Positions 20,398 through 30,655 of a DNA stretch of 64,000 nucleotides are shown in pieces. The notes under the pieces were generated by a model that saw only the letters and a program-made list of their open reading frames with translations, was not told where the DNA came from and ran no database searches. Each line of letters begins with the position of its first letter. Position 1 is the stretch's first letter. This DNA is from Auriscalpium vulgare (Eukaryota > Basidiomycota > Agaricomycetes > Russulales > Auriscalpiaceae). The stretch covers positions 124,001 through 188,000 of the forward strand of contig JAHBBC010000012.1 of NCBI GenBank assembly GCA_019915015.1, in the 5' to 3' direction. A program made the translations under genes and the position numbers.

Positions 20398-21960
20398 ACC
20401 CCACCACGCACCTTCCGGCTTCGGCAGAGCAAGCAGATTCAGCACCGTCGGCGTGACATCGCACAGAGCACCGTCATCATCCTCCTCCTCCTCCTTCTTC
20501 TCATCATCTCCGAGGATCTGGTACTTTGCGGGGTCGCCTGTTATGAGGAACGGGACCTTGTTCGTTGTGTGCACGGTGTGCGGCGCGCCCATGTCCGGAT
20601 GGAGAATCTGTTCCGCGTTGCCGCGGTTCGCCGTGATGAGCAAAATGTAGCCCGCTTCCTGGCACGCCTGGTACACGGTGCAGACCGCCTTGTCAGTGTT
20701 GGTGATCGCCTCGACAGCAGCGTCGAAGACTCCGGTGTGGCCGACCTGCAACGGCAGAACGCGTATGTGAGCAATAGGCAATATCATAATGGAGGAAGAA
20801 ACAGACGCACATGTTGGGTGGAGCGAGATTGCACATGACGAACTCGTGCGTCTTCGCATTGACCACCTCCGCAACCTTGTCGGCGACGTTCTGGACGCTC
20901 ATCTCGGGCTACTTGTCGTACGTCGCGACCATGGGAGACGCACTCATGTGCCGCTCCTCTGCTTTTCCATTGAAAAAGAAAGTGACATGCGCATACTGCT
21001 CCGTCTCTGCCGGCGAAGCGCATCAGAGAATAAACAGTAGGGCTCTAGTGTAAGGGCGTACCCGCGATGTGGGCGTGTTTGATGCCCGTCTTTGCGAGCC
21101 ATTCAGCGAGAACTTTGGTCATCATGGCTTGAGGAGGGAAGGCAATAGGGAAAGGAAACTCGATGTTGTAGCGCGGCATTGTAGTGTGATGTGCTACATG
21201 TGAACATCAGAAATCTGCTCAGTAGGAAGGGGAGAGCAGTTGCGTACGAGGTCTTTCGGAATCTCCAAGTCCACGGGCTTGTCAGGCTTGCTGAGAACAG
21301 TGGCGAGCTCTCGCATTCGATGGACCGAGCGATGATAGCAGAGTATCTCCATCGGTGTCTCGGCCGTCCAAGAAGTGGATATAGACATGGGGCACGCCGA
21401 TTTCCTTCGCCGTCTCGATGAGCGCGTAGACGTGCTCGTTGTGCCAGGGAAAACCACCGTCAGACACCTGCGTCGTGGACGTGGGCAATCAGACGGTGCA
21501 TAAAGTCGAAAGGCTGTCAATGCCCGCACCAAGCCGAGCGAATGCAAGCGCCCGTTGCCCTCCTTCGCCCGAGTGAAGCTCTCGACGATCTTGTCGATCT
21601 TGTGGGACTGCCGCTTCTTGATCGACCCATCGAGCTTCACAATAGGTTTCCCAGAATATGCGACCCACACCGATGTTCGAAGGGCTGCAGCGCCGAGCCA
21701 ACGCGGACATGAGTGACTATTGCGAGATTGAGGCATCTGCACATACCCGACTTCGGAGTTGCTGAGCCCTTCACCCAATCCGACCGCGATGAAAGTGCTC
21801 GTTGCCGATGGTGTCCATGTTCGTCGTCGTACCGGCCTCGATGGCATTGCCTTTCAAGCCCTTCTCGGCTGCGACTCCCCAGCCATCGTCACTCGTACGC
21901 GTGGATGGAGGGTAGAGAGACGGACACAAGGCAGAATTTGTTTCCAGCATCGTTGGCGCG
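20398..21960 (-). pseudogene. Decayed 2,3-bisphosphoglycerate-independent phosphoglycerate mutase
   Basis: Cofactor-independent PGM interconverts 3- and 2-phosphoglycerate in glycolysis. Family segments appear in order on the minus strand: DDGWGVAAEKGLKGNAIEAG, NSEVG (carrying the phosphoserine), [79 protein letters not shown] and PHTVHTTNKVPFLITGDPAKY. Lesions are clear. The block jumps from GRDT straight to DGDTL, losing roughly 110 residues. The codon before PEMSVQNV is TAG (20909-20911). The metal-binding TADHGNAEQ reads TANRGNAEQ (about 20609-20635). The reading frame shifts between segments, and GNSEVGH has become SNSEVGY. A functional copy presumably exists elsewhere. A poly-Glu insert from a CCT repeat lies at about 20478-20500. 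Confidence 0.85.
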
Positions 21961-22118
21961 GGGGCGAGTGCACGATGATGGTAGGAAAAGAAAGAGGTCG
22001 GGAGGATCGAAGCGGCCCAGGTAGGCGCTCTCCACAAGATTGACAGTCTGATAGATGACTTCAGGAGATAAGCTCGAAGATAAGGTTCCTGCCTCCATGA
22101 CCAAACTCTGCCTCCACG

Positions 22119-24168
22119 ATGATCGTCATGGCATTGTGCCGCATTGGCAGTGCTCGAGATCTAACTTTCATTCGCCTACCAGACAACGATGCCACCGTTC
22201 ACAAAGTCAGAGACTTCGTCCTCCAAACGTACAGTGTAGAGGTCGGGCGGATATCTGCTGGGTGGACAGATATCAAAGTGCTGGTCGTGGTGCGTTCCGT
22301 TCATACTAAGATCTGCACGTCTCAGTTGACAGCCGCCTTGCAGCCTCTCGGTCAGCGCCTTCCCAAGGACCCGCGTGCTACGTTGGAGGATCGTGTGGAC
22401 GAACGTATCAATTCTGGGAAATTAATGCCTCAGCACTCTGACGTTGATCTCAGCGAGATGTATGAGGGGCAAGAACCCGACATGCACAAGAAATTCGTGC
22501 AGGTGATTGTCAACGTCACTACCCCCGGTGCGTCCTGCCTTTCAACTATATTCAAGGGAGAAGTGAGGCTGACACGACTCGCGAATAGATGCCAATCAAT
22601 TCACGGGCCGCTCGTCGCTGACACAAAGTGCGTTTCCTCTGGTATCCATTAATTGCGACGGCACTTATCTTCGTCCCAGAATTTCTAAAATCCGTAGAAA
22701 CAGCCGCCTCTTTTCCGTCACCGAGCCTCGCCGCTCAGGTCCCAGAGTATGCATGCTCTCAGAGTAAACCCGCCACCACTATATACGACGGTCGGTACCC
22801 ATTTCCAGCATCCTTCAATACGACTGCTCCCCCGATTGAACTTCACTGTGATGTCTTTGCCCGCTTTCTGGCACGCCTCGAGGACCCGAAATTCGATCAT
22901 GAGCACACGCCCGGAGGATTCAAGTCAAAGGTCGCGCAACTCATCATGGCCGCGTCTGGTATCTACGAAAGTGAGGAGGCTCGCGACAGTTTCCTCCGGC
23001 CCTGGATCGGCGAGGTCCTTGGAATGCCCCTTGGCAATGGCCGTGCGGACTCGGGCGGCAGACTGGGGTCAGCCGTTTTCACCATGGAGCATCCAACGAT
23101 AAAGGTGTATGTGGCAGTCGGAAAAGGCAAGAACGACAGAGGTGCCGGTGGTTGCGACGGCACCGTGCAGTGTAGCTTCTTGGCGAAGCGTCTGTGGTGT
23201 CAAGACGACGTACATTCCCCACCTTTTCGAGTCTTGTCTCATCGCGCGCTCACAATCTTCATCAGGTTCGAACTTATCGCGAAAAAACATGCTGCCCCAC
23301 GTTCCTCCTGTCGTTCGACGGACCCTGGCTCGCCATCCAAGGCGGCATCTTCACGGATAAATGGGTGACCCAGCGCCTCGCGGAATGCTACGTCGGCCGG
23401 AACACATGCCTCGAAGACGGTTCCTGTGACCAAGCCGCGCGCGTCCTGTATGCGCTCCGTGGATGCCTGAAAGACATGGTGTCCTGGTACTCCGAGCGCA
23501 ACAGTGTTCAGGGGTTGGACCTCCGCGGTCAACCGAACTTGCACCCTCGGTGGTATCCGCAGCCCACGACGTACCCCGCCCCCAGCGATGGAACGCCGGG
23601 CCACCATGGCATGTCGATGGTCCGCTTCCGGTACTTGCTTGCGCTTAAGAGCGGCCATCAATGCACAATATTCCTCGCGTCTCTTTCCAAGACTCGCTTT
23701 GTCATTGTCAAGTTCATTGAGAGGTACGGCGAAATGGTGCACCGCGCCCTTGCGAAAGCAGGGTATGCTCCGGCGCTGCTTTACTGCGGCGCCTTGTATC
23801 CAGAAGACCCGGTCGCAAAGCGTTACAAGCGCACGCTCATGGTGGTGATGGAGGTCGTCACTGGGCCGTCGGTCGAAGACCTTGCGCAGGAAGGCCGGAG
23901 GCTAACGCCCGACCAGCATGCGCAGCTTCGGGCCGCGGTGGACTTCATGCATGAGCAGGGTTTCGTCCACGGCGACTTGCGCAAGCCGAACGTCATGGTC
24001 ACGTCGGCAGGGAAAATCCAGCTCATCGACTTTGACTGGGCGGGCGATAACGAGCAGGTCCGGTACCCAGTGCATTTGCGGTCGGGGGCATTCTGCCCTG
24101 GGGTTGAAACGGACGTGCCCATCTCTCAAGCTCACGATAATGCGATGTTAGACATGCACTTTGGCTGA
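22119..24168 (+). CDS. CRN-like N-terminus plus protein-kinase-like domain (paralogue A)
   Basis: Five exons (22119-22289, 22326-22527, 22589-22627, 22680-23209, 23266-24168) encode 614 residues with all junctions in frame. Residues ~1-60 (ALCRIGSARDLTFIRLPDND onward, ending DIKVLVV) look like the ubiquitin-like header of Crinkler (CRN) proteins. A middle region of ~300 residues has no family I know; it contains YDGRYP, ELHCDVFARFLARLEDP and VRTYREKTCCPTFLLSFDGP. The C-terminal third is a kinase fold: VIVKF (likely beta-3 Lys), a VVMEVVTGPSVEDLA hinge, the catalytic loop HGDLRKPNVMV and the metal loop LIDFDWAG in place of DFG. The key D, N and D residues are present, so activity is possible. 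It ends 18 residues after GAFCPGVETD. The paralogue faces it at 26196-28308. CRN assignment is tentative. Confidence 0.8.
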
Positions 24169-24550
24169 ATTCAGGTGCGTATTACAGACATCTTGGCGTA
24201 TATCTGATATCCTTTGTATTGACTATCCGCCGCTCGCAGCTCGAATCCACTGTAACCCTGCCTCTTTGCGCCTTTTCTCTGTATCGTTATTACCCGTGTC
24301 GATATGTAGCGTTTCTTTGTCTTTCACCGTTTAGTTTTTGGCTCCATCCATATACGACAGAAGGATCTGTACCCTGTACTAGTCTTTATATTGACTGCTT
24401 GGCACGGCAGAACGATTCCAGCCATTTCTTTCGGAAGGGGAAGTTGTACAATAGGGAGACAACCGCCGGGGCACCGCGGACAAGCACGTCGGCAAGCGCA
24501 GGCAGGCGCAGGCAGTCACCCCCGCGCTCGCGGCCAGTCGCTGTGAGTAG
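24169..24550. other. 3' flank of kinase paralogue A
   Basis: The stretch is AT-rich and pyrimidine-rich after the stop. It probably contains the 3' UTR. No gene is seen. Confidence 0.35.
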
Positions 24551-24814
24551 TCACTCGCACACGTGGACACGGTGCGCCGCCACTTGGAGAGCTGCGAGGT
24601 CATGGGGTTGGAGACCGGAGCCCGTCCCGCCCACTGCCAGTTGTTCCATTAGACCATTCATCAGCCCGGCACGGCATCATGGAGAGGGAGAGGGAGGGGC
24701 GCACGCACGCCAGTCGAGGCGGTTCTGGATGGTCTCTTGGAGGATCACGGCGAGGAAGTAGTTGTCATGCGTGGGCGGGTTGCGCGGCACGGGCGAAATC
24801 TTGTCGTGCCTCAT
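24551..24814 (-). pseudogene. Truncated copy of the Mug135-like gene
   Basis: This stretch matches the 5' part of the gene at 31849-32686. It keeps the first-exon segment PVPRNPPTHDNYFLAVILQE and IQNRLDW, the donor GTGCGTGCG, an intron with CATGATGCC, and the start of exon 2 (GGTGSGLQPHDLAAL). It then hits a TGA at 24553-24555 in that frame and loses all similarity to the downstream half, including the Mug135-type C-terminal domain. The N-terminus before ISPVPRNPP is also different. It is best read as a 5' fragment left by duplication next to the kinase gene. Confidence 0.7.
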
Positions 24815-26195
24815 CCGCACGCTGCAGTATATTGTGAAGAACCTAGCCCTGTGGATGCATATGATATCGTACGACATCGCTGGATAGGAAAAACCCCAGA
24901 GCTCGTGCGCTGAGACCACCTGCCCCTAGACAAAGTCCACTACCGCCATCAGCGTGCTCTGGTGGTAAGCCGCATCTGTCTCACGGTGCCGCATCTTCGC
25001 GAATAGCAGCAAATGCGCAATGATATCAGCAGATCCGCGCGGGTCGGGGACAATTCTCCCCCGACAGAAGACGACGTATGTGCGCGTGAGGACCAGTAAG
25101 AGCACAGACGTCCGAGTCCATCTGCGCCGATGCTGCGATTGATCGCTTGTACGGAGGGAGCAGAGGGCGCGGGGAGGAAGACGGGATGGGCGCGCGCGAC
25201 GTGTGGCCCGCGAGAGGCTCGGACTCGAGTAGCTACGGTGCAGTACCTATTCAAGCTATGAGCAAGCGACAGCGACACTCGCAGGATAGCACGCACACGG
25301 TGCGCTGTGTGCCGCGCTCCTCAAGCCAAAAAAAAACCCTCTCCCCCCAGCCGAAGTGGGCAGACCAGATACGAAGGCGCAGCAGGAACCTGCGTGGCGG
25401 GTGGGAGCAGGAGCGCGGACGACGGGCGACGCAGCCCGGGAGTCTCGTTCCGTGCGGCCACTCGGGATCCGCGAGCGTGCGCTGGTGCCTTGGCGTCTTC
25501 GCTGGGATCGAGGACGGCGTGTCGTCGCGTCGCGGGCGCGAGGGCGATCGCGGGTGGACATCCTATATATGCGGGCCGCGCGCGAAGATCTGCCAGCTGA
25601 GCGTCCGCAACTTGAACCCTGCGGCCGCGACTTGAGGCCATCGTCCCGCCCGGCCGAACGTGCGTGACCGAGGGAGAGCCGGCGCGTTGCGGCCTGGCGG
25701 GGGACGTCGCTAGGGTAGGCGTGTATGGCATGGGCTGAGTGCGGCGCGACGGCGAGAATCAGCGTCCAGGCGGTCGCTGGGTCGACGATCGCACCTGACG
25801 AACGTCGACTAAGTACGCTGCTATAGATGGTCGCGTCGGAGACCATGGCGCGCTCGCGGTCAACGCTTATTACAAGTTGCTGCCTGTGGGATTGTCAAAC
25901 ACAGCATTATACTGGCCAATGAATATGCCGATTGAATGCGCCGGGAAATCTAAACCTGCAGCGCACACCGCAGTGCATGAGTCCTGGGGCTGGCACGCGA
26001 GCTGCAACTGCACACTAGCAGTGACCTTCGAGTACAGGCCTGGTTACAATTATGCACGACAACTGCGCGCTACAGACTTGGGAGTACAAGATTACGGGAA
26101 AATAACAAAACGCACGTAGAGGCGACGTTACGTTGGATTCGGGCTGCGACTCGGAGGGATACGCGAGGTCCGAGACGTCCGTCTGAGATTCAGCT
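24815..26195. other. GC-rich spacer between the two kinase paralogues
   Basis: Long open frames overlap on both strands at 25147-25846, as expected for very GC-rich DNA, and none shows a domain. I call no gene. The spacer sits between the two convergent kinase genes. Confidence 0.4.
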
Positions 26196-28308
26196 TCAGC
26201 CAAAGTGCATCTCCAGCATCGCATCGTCGTGAGCTTGCGAGATGAGCGCGTCCGTCTCGACCCCAGGGCAGAACGCGCCCGACCGCAGATGCGCCGGGTA
26301 CCGCACCTGCTCGTTCTCGCCCGCCCAGTCAAAGTCAATGAGCTGGATTTTTCCTGCCTCCTCCGTGACCATGACGTTCGGCCTGCGCAAGTCGCCGTGG
26401 ACGAAGCCGCGCGCATGCATGACGTCCACCGCGGCCCGCAGCTGCGAACGCTGGTCGGGCGACAGCGTCTCGCCGTCCTGCGCGAGCTGTTCGACTGTCG
26501 GCCCAAGGACGGCCTCCATCACCACCATGAGCGTGCGCTTGTACCGCTTCGCGACCGGATCTCCGGGATACACAGCGCCGCAGTAAAGCAGCGCCGGGGC
26601 ATAACCTTCGTCCGCAACGGCACGGTGTACCATTTCGCCGTACCTCTCGACGAACTTGACGACGACGATGCGCTCCGGGTCGTCGGAGAGAGACGCCAGG
26701 AATATCCTGCATTGAGGGCTGTTCTGGATCGCGATTTGGTACTGGAAGCGAACCATTGACTGCTCGACCGTGCCGTCCGCTATCGGCACGCCATTCTGGC
26801 GCAGCGGTGTATCGCTGGGGGCGGGGTACGTCGTGGGCTGCGGATACCACCGAGGGTGCAAGTCCGGTTGATCGCAGAGGTCCAGCCCCCGAACACTCTT
26901 GCGCTCGGAGTACCAGGACACCATGTCTTTCAGGCATTCGCGAACTGCATACAGGACGCGCGCGGCGTGATCGCAGGAGCCGTCCTCGAGGCATGTGTTC
27001 CGTCCGACGTAGCACTCCGCGAGGCGCTGGGCAACCCATTTATCTGTGAAGATCCCGCCGTGGATGGCGAGCCGGGGGCCGTCGAAGGACAGCAGGAACG
27101 TGGGGCAGCACGTTTTTTCACGATAAGTTTGAACCTGAGGATGAGGAAGATTGTTAGCTCGCGATGAGACAGGGATGAAAACATGTGGACAACGTAACGT
27201 ACGTCGTCTTGACTCCACAGACGCTTCGCCAAGAGGCTACACTGTACAGTGCCCTCGCCTCTGTCGTTCTCGAGTCCCCCGGGCCCGACTGCCACATACA
27301 CCTTCATTGTTGGATGCTCCATGGTGAAAGCGGCTGCGGAATCCACGCTGCCGAAGTCCGCACCGCCAAGGGGCATTCCAAAGACCTCGCTTATGCATGG
27401 CCGGAGGAAGTCGTCGCGCACCTCCTCACTTTCGTAGATGCCAGACGCCGCGATGATGAGCCGCGCGACCTGCGCCTTGAATCCTCCCGGCGTATGCGCG
27501 TAATCAAAAGTCGGGTCCTCCAGGCGTGCCAGGAAGCGGGCAAAGACATCGCAGTGCAGCTCGATCGGGGGCGCGGTCGTGTTGAGGATGACGTCGGACT
27601 CTCTCCTGGATGCGGCGCATGGGTACCGCCCGTCGTATATCGTGGCAGCGGGTGTGCTCTGAGCGCGGGCGTACGCGGCGAGGCTCGGTGGGGGTGAAGC
27701 GGCGCCTGTCTCTACGGACATTGAAAATCCTGGGGGCAGGGCAGGATAAGTGCCATCACGATGGGACCGGGGGGAACGCACGTTGTGTTAACGACGAGCC
27801 GCCCAGGACTTCATCGTCATCTAAGTCATCGCGAGGCGAGTTAGCCTGCCCGACAAGTTGTGTCTTGGCGAGGTGAAAGGGGCAGGACGCACCGGGACCG
27901 GGGGTGACCTGGACGACCACCTGCACGAAGTTCCTGTACATGTCGGGTTCCTGTCCTGCAAGTAGTTTGCTGAGATCCTTGAGGGGATGCAGCTCGGATG
28001 CGCGTCCGGAGTTGAGCAGGCTGTCGACACGCTCCTCCAGCGACTCGAAGGGCTCTGTGGGAACGGGCAGATCAAAAGGCTGCCAGGCGGGTGTTAACTT
28101 GAGGCGTGGTTCTCAGTATGTATAAATAACTACGCACCACGAGAAACATACTGAAACCACTGAGCCCAGCGTGGATCCTCTGGAGCTCTGAAGTGCACCT
28201 TTGGCTGACGATGTCTGTCAGTTTGTCAACGGAGGTGTTGTTGTCCGGTAGTTCGACCAGCAATGGCTGTCGAAAACTGCCGATATGGCAGTATGCCGTG
28301 ACGAACAT
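26196..28308 (-). CDS. CRN-like N-terminus plus protein-kinase-like domain (paralogue B)
   Basis: Five exons (28308-28138, 28097-27893, 27820-27782, 27729-27203, 27134-26196) encode 626 residues. Exon 1 (171 nt) and exon 3 (39 nt) have exactly the lengths seen in paralogue A, and all introns sit at the same places. The header reads FVTAYCHIGSFRQPLLVELP and ends SMFLV. The middle region keeps IYDGRYP, ELHCDVFARFLARLEDP and TYREKTCCPTFLLSFDGPRL. The kinase part has VVVKFVERYGEMVHRA, VVMEAVLGPTVEQLA, HGDLRRPNVMV and LIDFDWAG, so the catalytic Asp, Asn and metal Asp are intact. An extra PLRQNGVPIADGTVEQ-type insert and an acidic DDDE in exon 3 distinguish it from A. It is transcribed toward A, tail to tail. 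Confidence 0.8.
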
Positions 28309-28761
28309 CGTGGAGGTAGGGATAGTCGTGGAGGAAGGGATGGTCGTTGAGGAGGAGGGGATGGTCGCGTCGTGGATTGGGATTCGGGCCCTGAGTGGAT
28401 CTTGGGCTCATGCCAATCATCTACATTGACGGCCAATTGACGGGCTGATAGATTACTGCAGGAGATAAGTCAAAGATAAGATCCGTCTTCTGACGCTCGT
28501 GTTGAATGTTCGAACTGATGCTTTCCTCCACCTTCAAGTCGCTTCACCGCCAAACGCTTGAACTAGCTCGGGTACTAGTATATTATCGAGTGGATTGCGC
28601 CTCAGCGGGCGTGCACTGCGAAGGTGGGCGACCCCTCCGAGCCTCGTCCATACTTTCTGTCTGAAGTTGTACGCTCATAGCGACAACCACGAACTTATCA
28701 ATCCACAAAAGGACCAAGATACCGCGCATATCTCTGCCTCTGCCCACGACTCGACGAGCAA
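28309..28761. other. Divergent spacer between kinase B and F-box B
   Basis: This should hold both promoters. A small imperfect repeat of GGAGGAAGGGATGGTCGT-like units lies at about 28310-28375. No gene is seen. Confidence 0.4.
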
Positions 28762-30315
28762 ATGCATTCCCCCCAGTCCATCGCACCGATCTCGCGCATC
28801 CCTCCGGAGCTTCTGACCACCATCTTCGCCTTCTGCCCAGAACACCGCGTACGAATCCATATCACGCACACCTGCCACGCATGGCGAACAGCTGCGCTAC
28901 ACTGCCAGACACTTTGGCAGGACATCGATTTCACATTCGGCTACCGCTGGGCAGCCGAGATGCTCCAGAACCGTGCACCCTCGGTGCCGGTGACGCTGCA
29001 TGCACCAAACGGGGAAGAAATTGCGCTATCGAGCGAGTCCCTTGCGCTTGTATCGCAGCACCTTGGACGCACGCGGGTGCTGCATCTGGTCGGTGACCGG
29101 GCGATGGGACATTGGGCTCAAGGCGGCGGCTTGTCGTCCCCGGCCCCGTTGCTCGAGACCTTTTACTTCCATCTCCCATCCGACTTCTCGTCCCAGCTTC
29201 CCGGGGACCTCTTTTCGGGCTGTGCTCCCAATCTGCGTGTTGCAAAGATCATCGCCATTCCCCCGCCACCCCCTCTATTCCCCGTCTTCGCCGGTCTTGT
29301 CACATTCTCTGTCACAATAATACTCTGCATGTCTCCATATCCTCTCATCCAACCCGATATTTTACTCGACACCCTGGCCGGGATGACTGCCCTGAAGAAT
29401 CTTGATATCCAAGGGTACCTCCCGCACGTCGTTCACTTTGATTACGACAGCAGCCGTGCAGCCGTCAAATTGCCCTGCCTGTCGAGCTTGCGGTTAGCGG
29501 ACGAACTCAGAGGCTGCACTTGGCTGTTAGCGCACTTGGAAATTGATCCCCAGGCGCGCCTGGAACTCATCCCCAGATGCACCAACCAATCTGACGATAT
29601 GGCGCCTTTCTTTTCCGCCTTGGGATCCCACTTGCGCCCAAACCACACCGATTTTCAGGCCCTCCACATTATGCCCACTGAGCTTGCGTCCAGCGATGAC
29701 AGATGGTTTTACGACACTTTGGACCTCCGTTCCTGGCGTGGAAAAGGCGAGGAAACAACCCAGCCAGACTTGGTGATTTGTTTCCGATGGGCACATATCC
29801 GCCGGTACGCGCACGCCCTCAGCAGAGATATCATACGCAGATATTGCAACATGCTTCCCGCGCGCTGTAATGCTCTACGCACCGTAACCGTGCGCAGCGA
29901 GGTTAAATATGGCAAATGGGGCGTCACGGTCGAGGAGTGGCAGGACCTTCTCGAACACGCCCCCTCCTTGCAGCGGGTCACGGCCTTTGAACATTCAGCC
30001 CTATCATTCTGTCAAATTCTCTACCGTGATGTCGCTTCCTCCAACGATCCTTCCCATGGCCGCCCGCGTTGCGCTCCCGCACTGAAATCCCTGGACCTCT
30101 GCATGCGGAAAACCGCGACCGCGTGGCCGTTCCTCATTGACTGCCTAGCGGCGCGCGATAAATGCGGTACTCCTGTTGAGGAGCTGCATTTGGATGTCGA
30201 TGAGTTGGACGCTGTTGTAGAGAGCAAGTTGAGGGAGATTGTGTCGCGCGTGGTCATACTGACGCGGCGAGGCGCCTCCTGGTGCGTTTCCATCCGACCA
30301 TCATTGATGGCGTGA
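28762..30315 (+). CDS. F-box protein (paralogue B)
   Basis: A single exon of 517 residues starts at ATG 28762. The F-box is near the N-terminus at about residues 10-55 (PISRIPPELLTTIFAFCPEH, then HTCHAWRTAALHCQTLWQD). The rest is a Leu-rich substrate-binding-like region collinear with the paralogue at 12799-14472 along its whole length; the ~55-residue N-terminal extension of A is missing here. The last ~13 residues (after VVILTRRGAS) may be wrong: a GTGCGT donor lies at the same point in both paralogues, so a short 3' exon is possible. As an SCF adaptor it would bind SKP1; its target cannot be read from sequence. Confidence 0.85.
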   Translation: MHSPQSIAPISRIPPELLTTIFAFCPEHRVRIHITHTCHAWRTAALHCQTLWQDIDFTFGYRWAAEMLQNRAPSVPVTLHAPNGEEIALSSESLALVSQHLGRTRVLHLVGDRAMGHWAQGGGLSSPAPLLETFYFHLPSDFSSQLPGDLFSGCAPNLRVAKIIAIPPPPPLFPVFAGLVTFSVTIILCMSPYPLIQPDILLDTLAGMTALKNLDIQGYLPHVVHFDYDSSRAAVKLPCLSSLRLADELRGCTWLLAHLEIDPQARLELIPRCTNQSDDMAPFFSALGSHLRPNHTDFQALHIMPTELASSDDRWFYDTLDLRSWRGKGEETTQPDLVICFRWAHIRRYAHALSRDIIRRYCNMLPARCNALRTVTVRSEVKYGKWGVTVEEWQDLLEHAPSLQRVTAFEHSALSFCQILYRDVASSNDPSHGRPRCAPALKSLDLCMRKTATAWPFLIDCLAARDKCGTPVEELHLDVDELDAVVESKLREIVSRVVILTRRGASWCVSIRPSLMA

Positions 30316-30655
30316 ACTCTTCATCAGGGGACAGCAACGGGGGCTTTGGACTTCGCTATCATAACGGGGAATTCGGAGGAGACGGGGGCCCCAAGCCAAG
30401 GGGCCGCAAGGGATGCTGGTCAAATGGCGTGGCACGTCGTACGCTCATGAGCCTTGAGCTTGTCATTATTGTCGCGGTCAGTGTATTTTGCGTTCCTTTG
30501 ATTGCAGCATCGCCCCGACAGAAGTGCGCTCGCAATTCTGGTAAACCTTCTTCAACGTTGCCGCATGGCCCAAAGTCCTTCTGCAGGATCGATCTTGTCG
30601 TTGTTTTTAATACTCTATACACATTTTGCGCGCAAATAATGAGGGACTTCAGTTG
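30316..30655. other. 3' flank of F-box B
   Basis: The beginning is homologous to the region after F-box A. The rest shows no gene. Confidence 0.4.

Noticed and set aside
25147..25846. Overlapping Arg-rich frames on both strands
   Set aside because: Very high GC content makes stops rare; there is no domain, no intron pattern and no preference for a strand.
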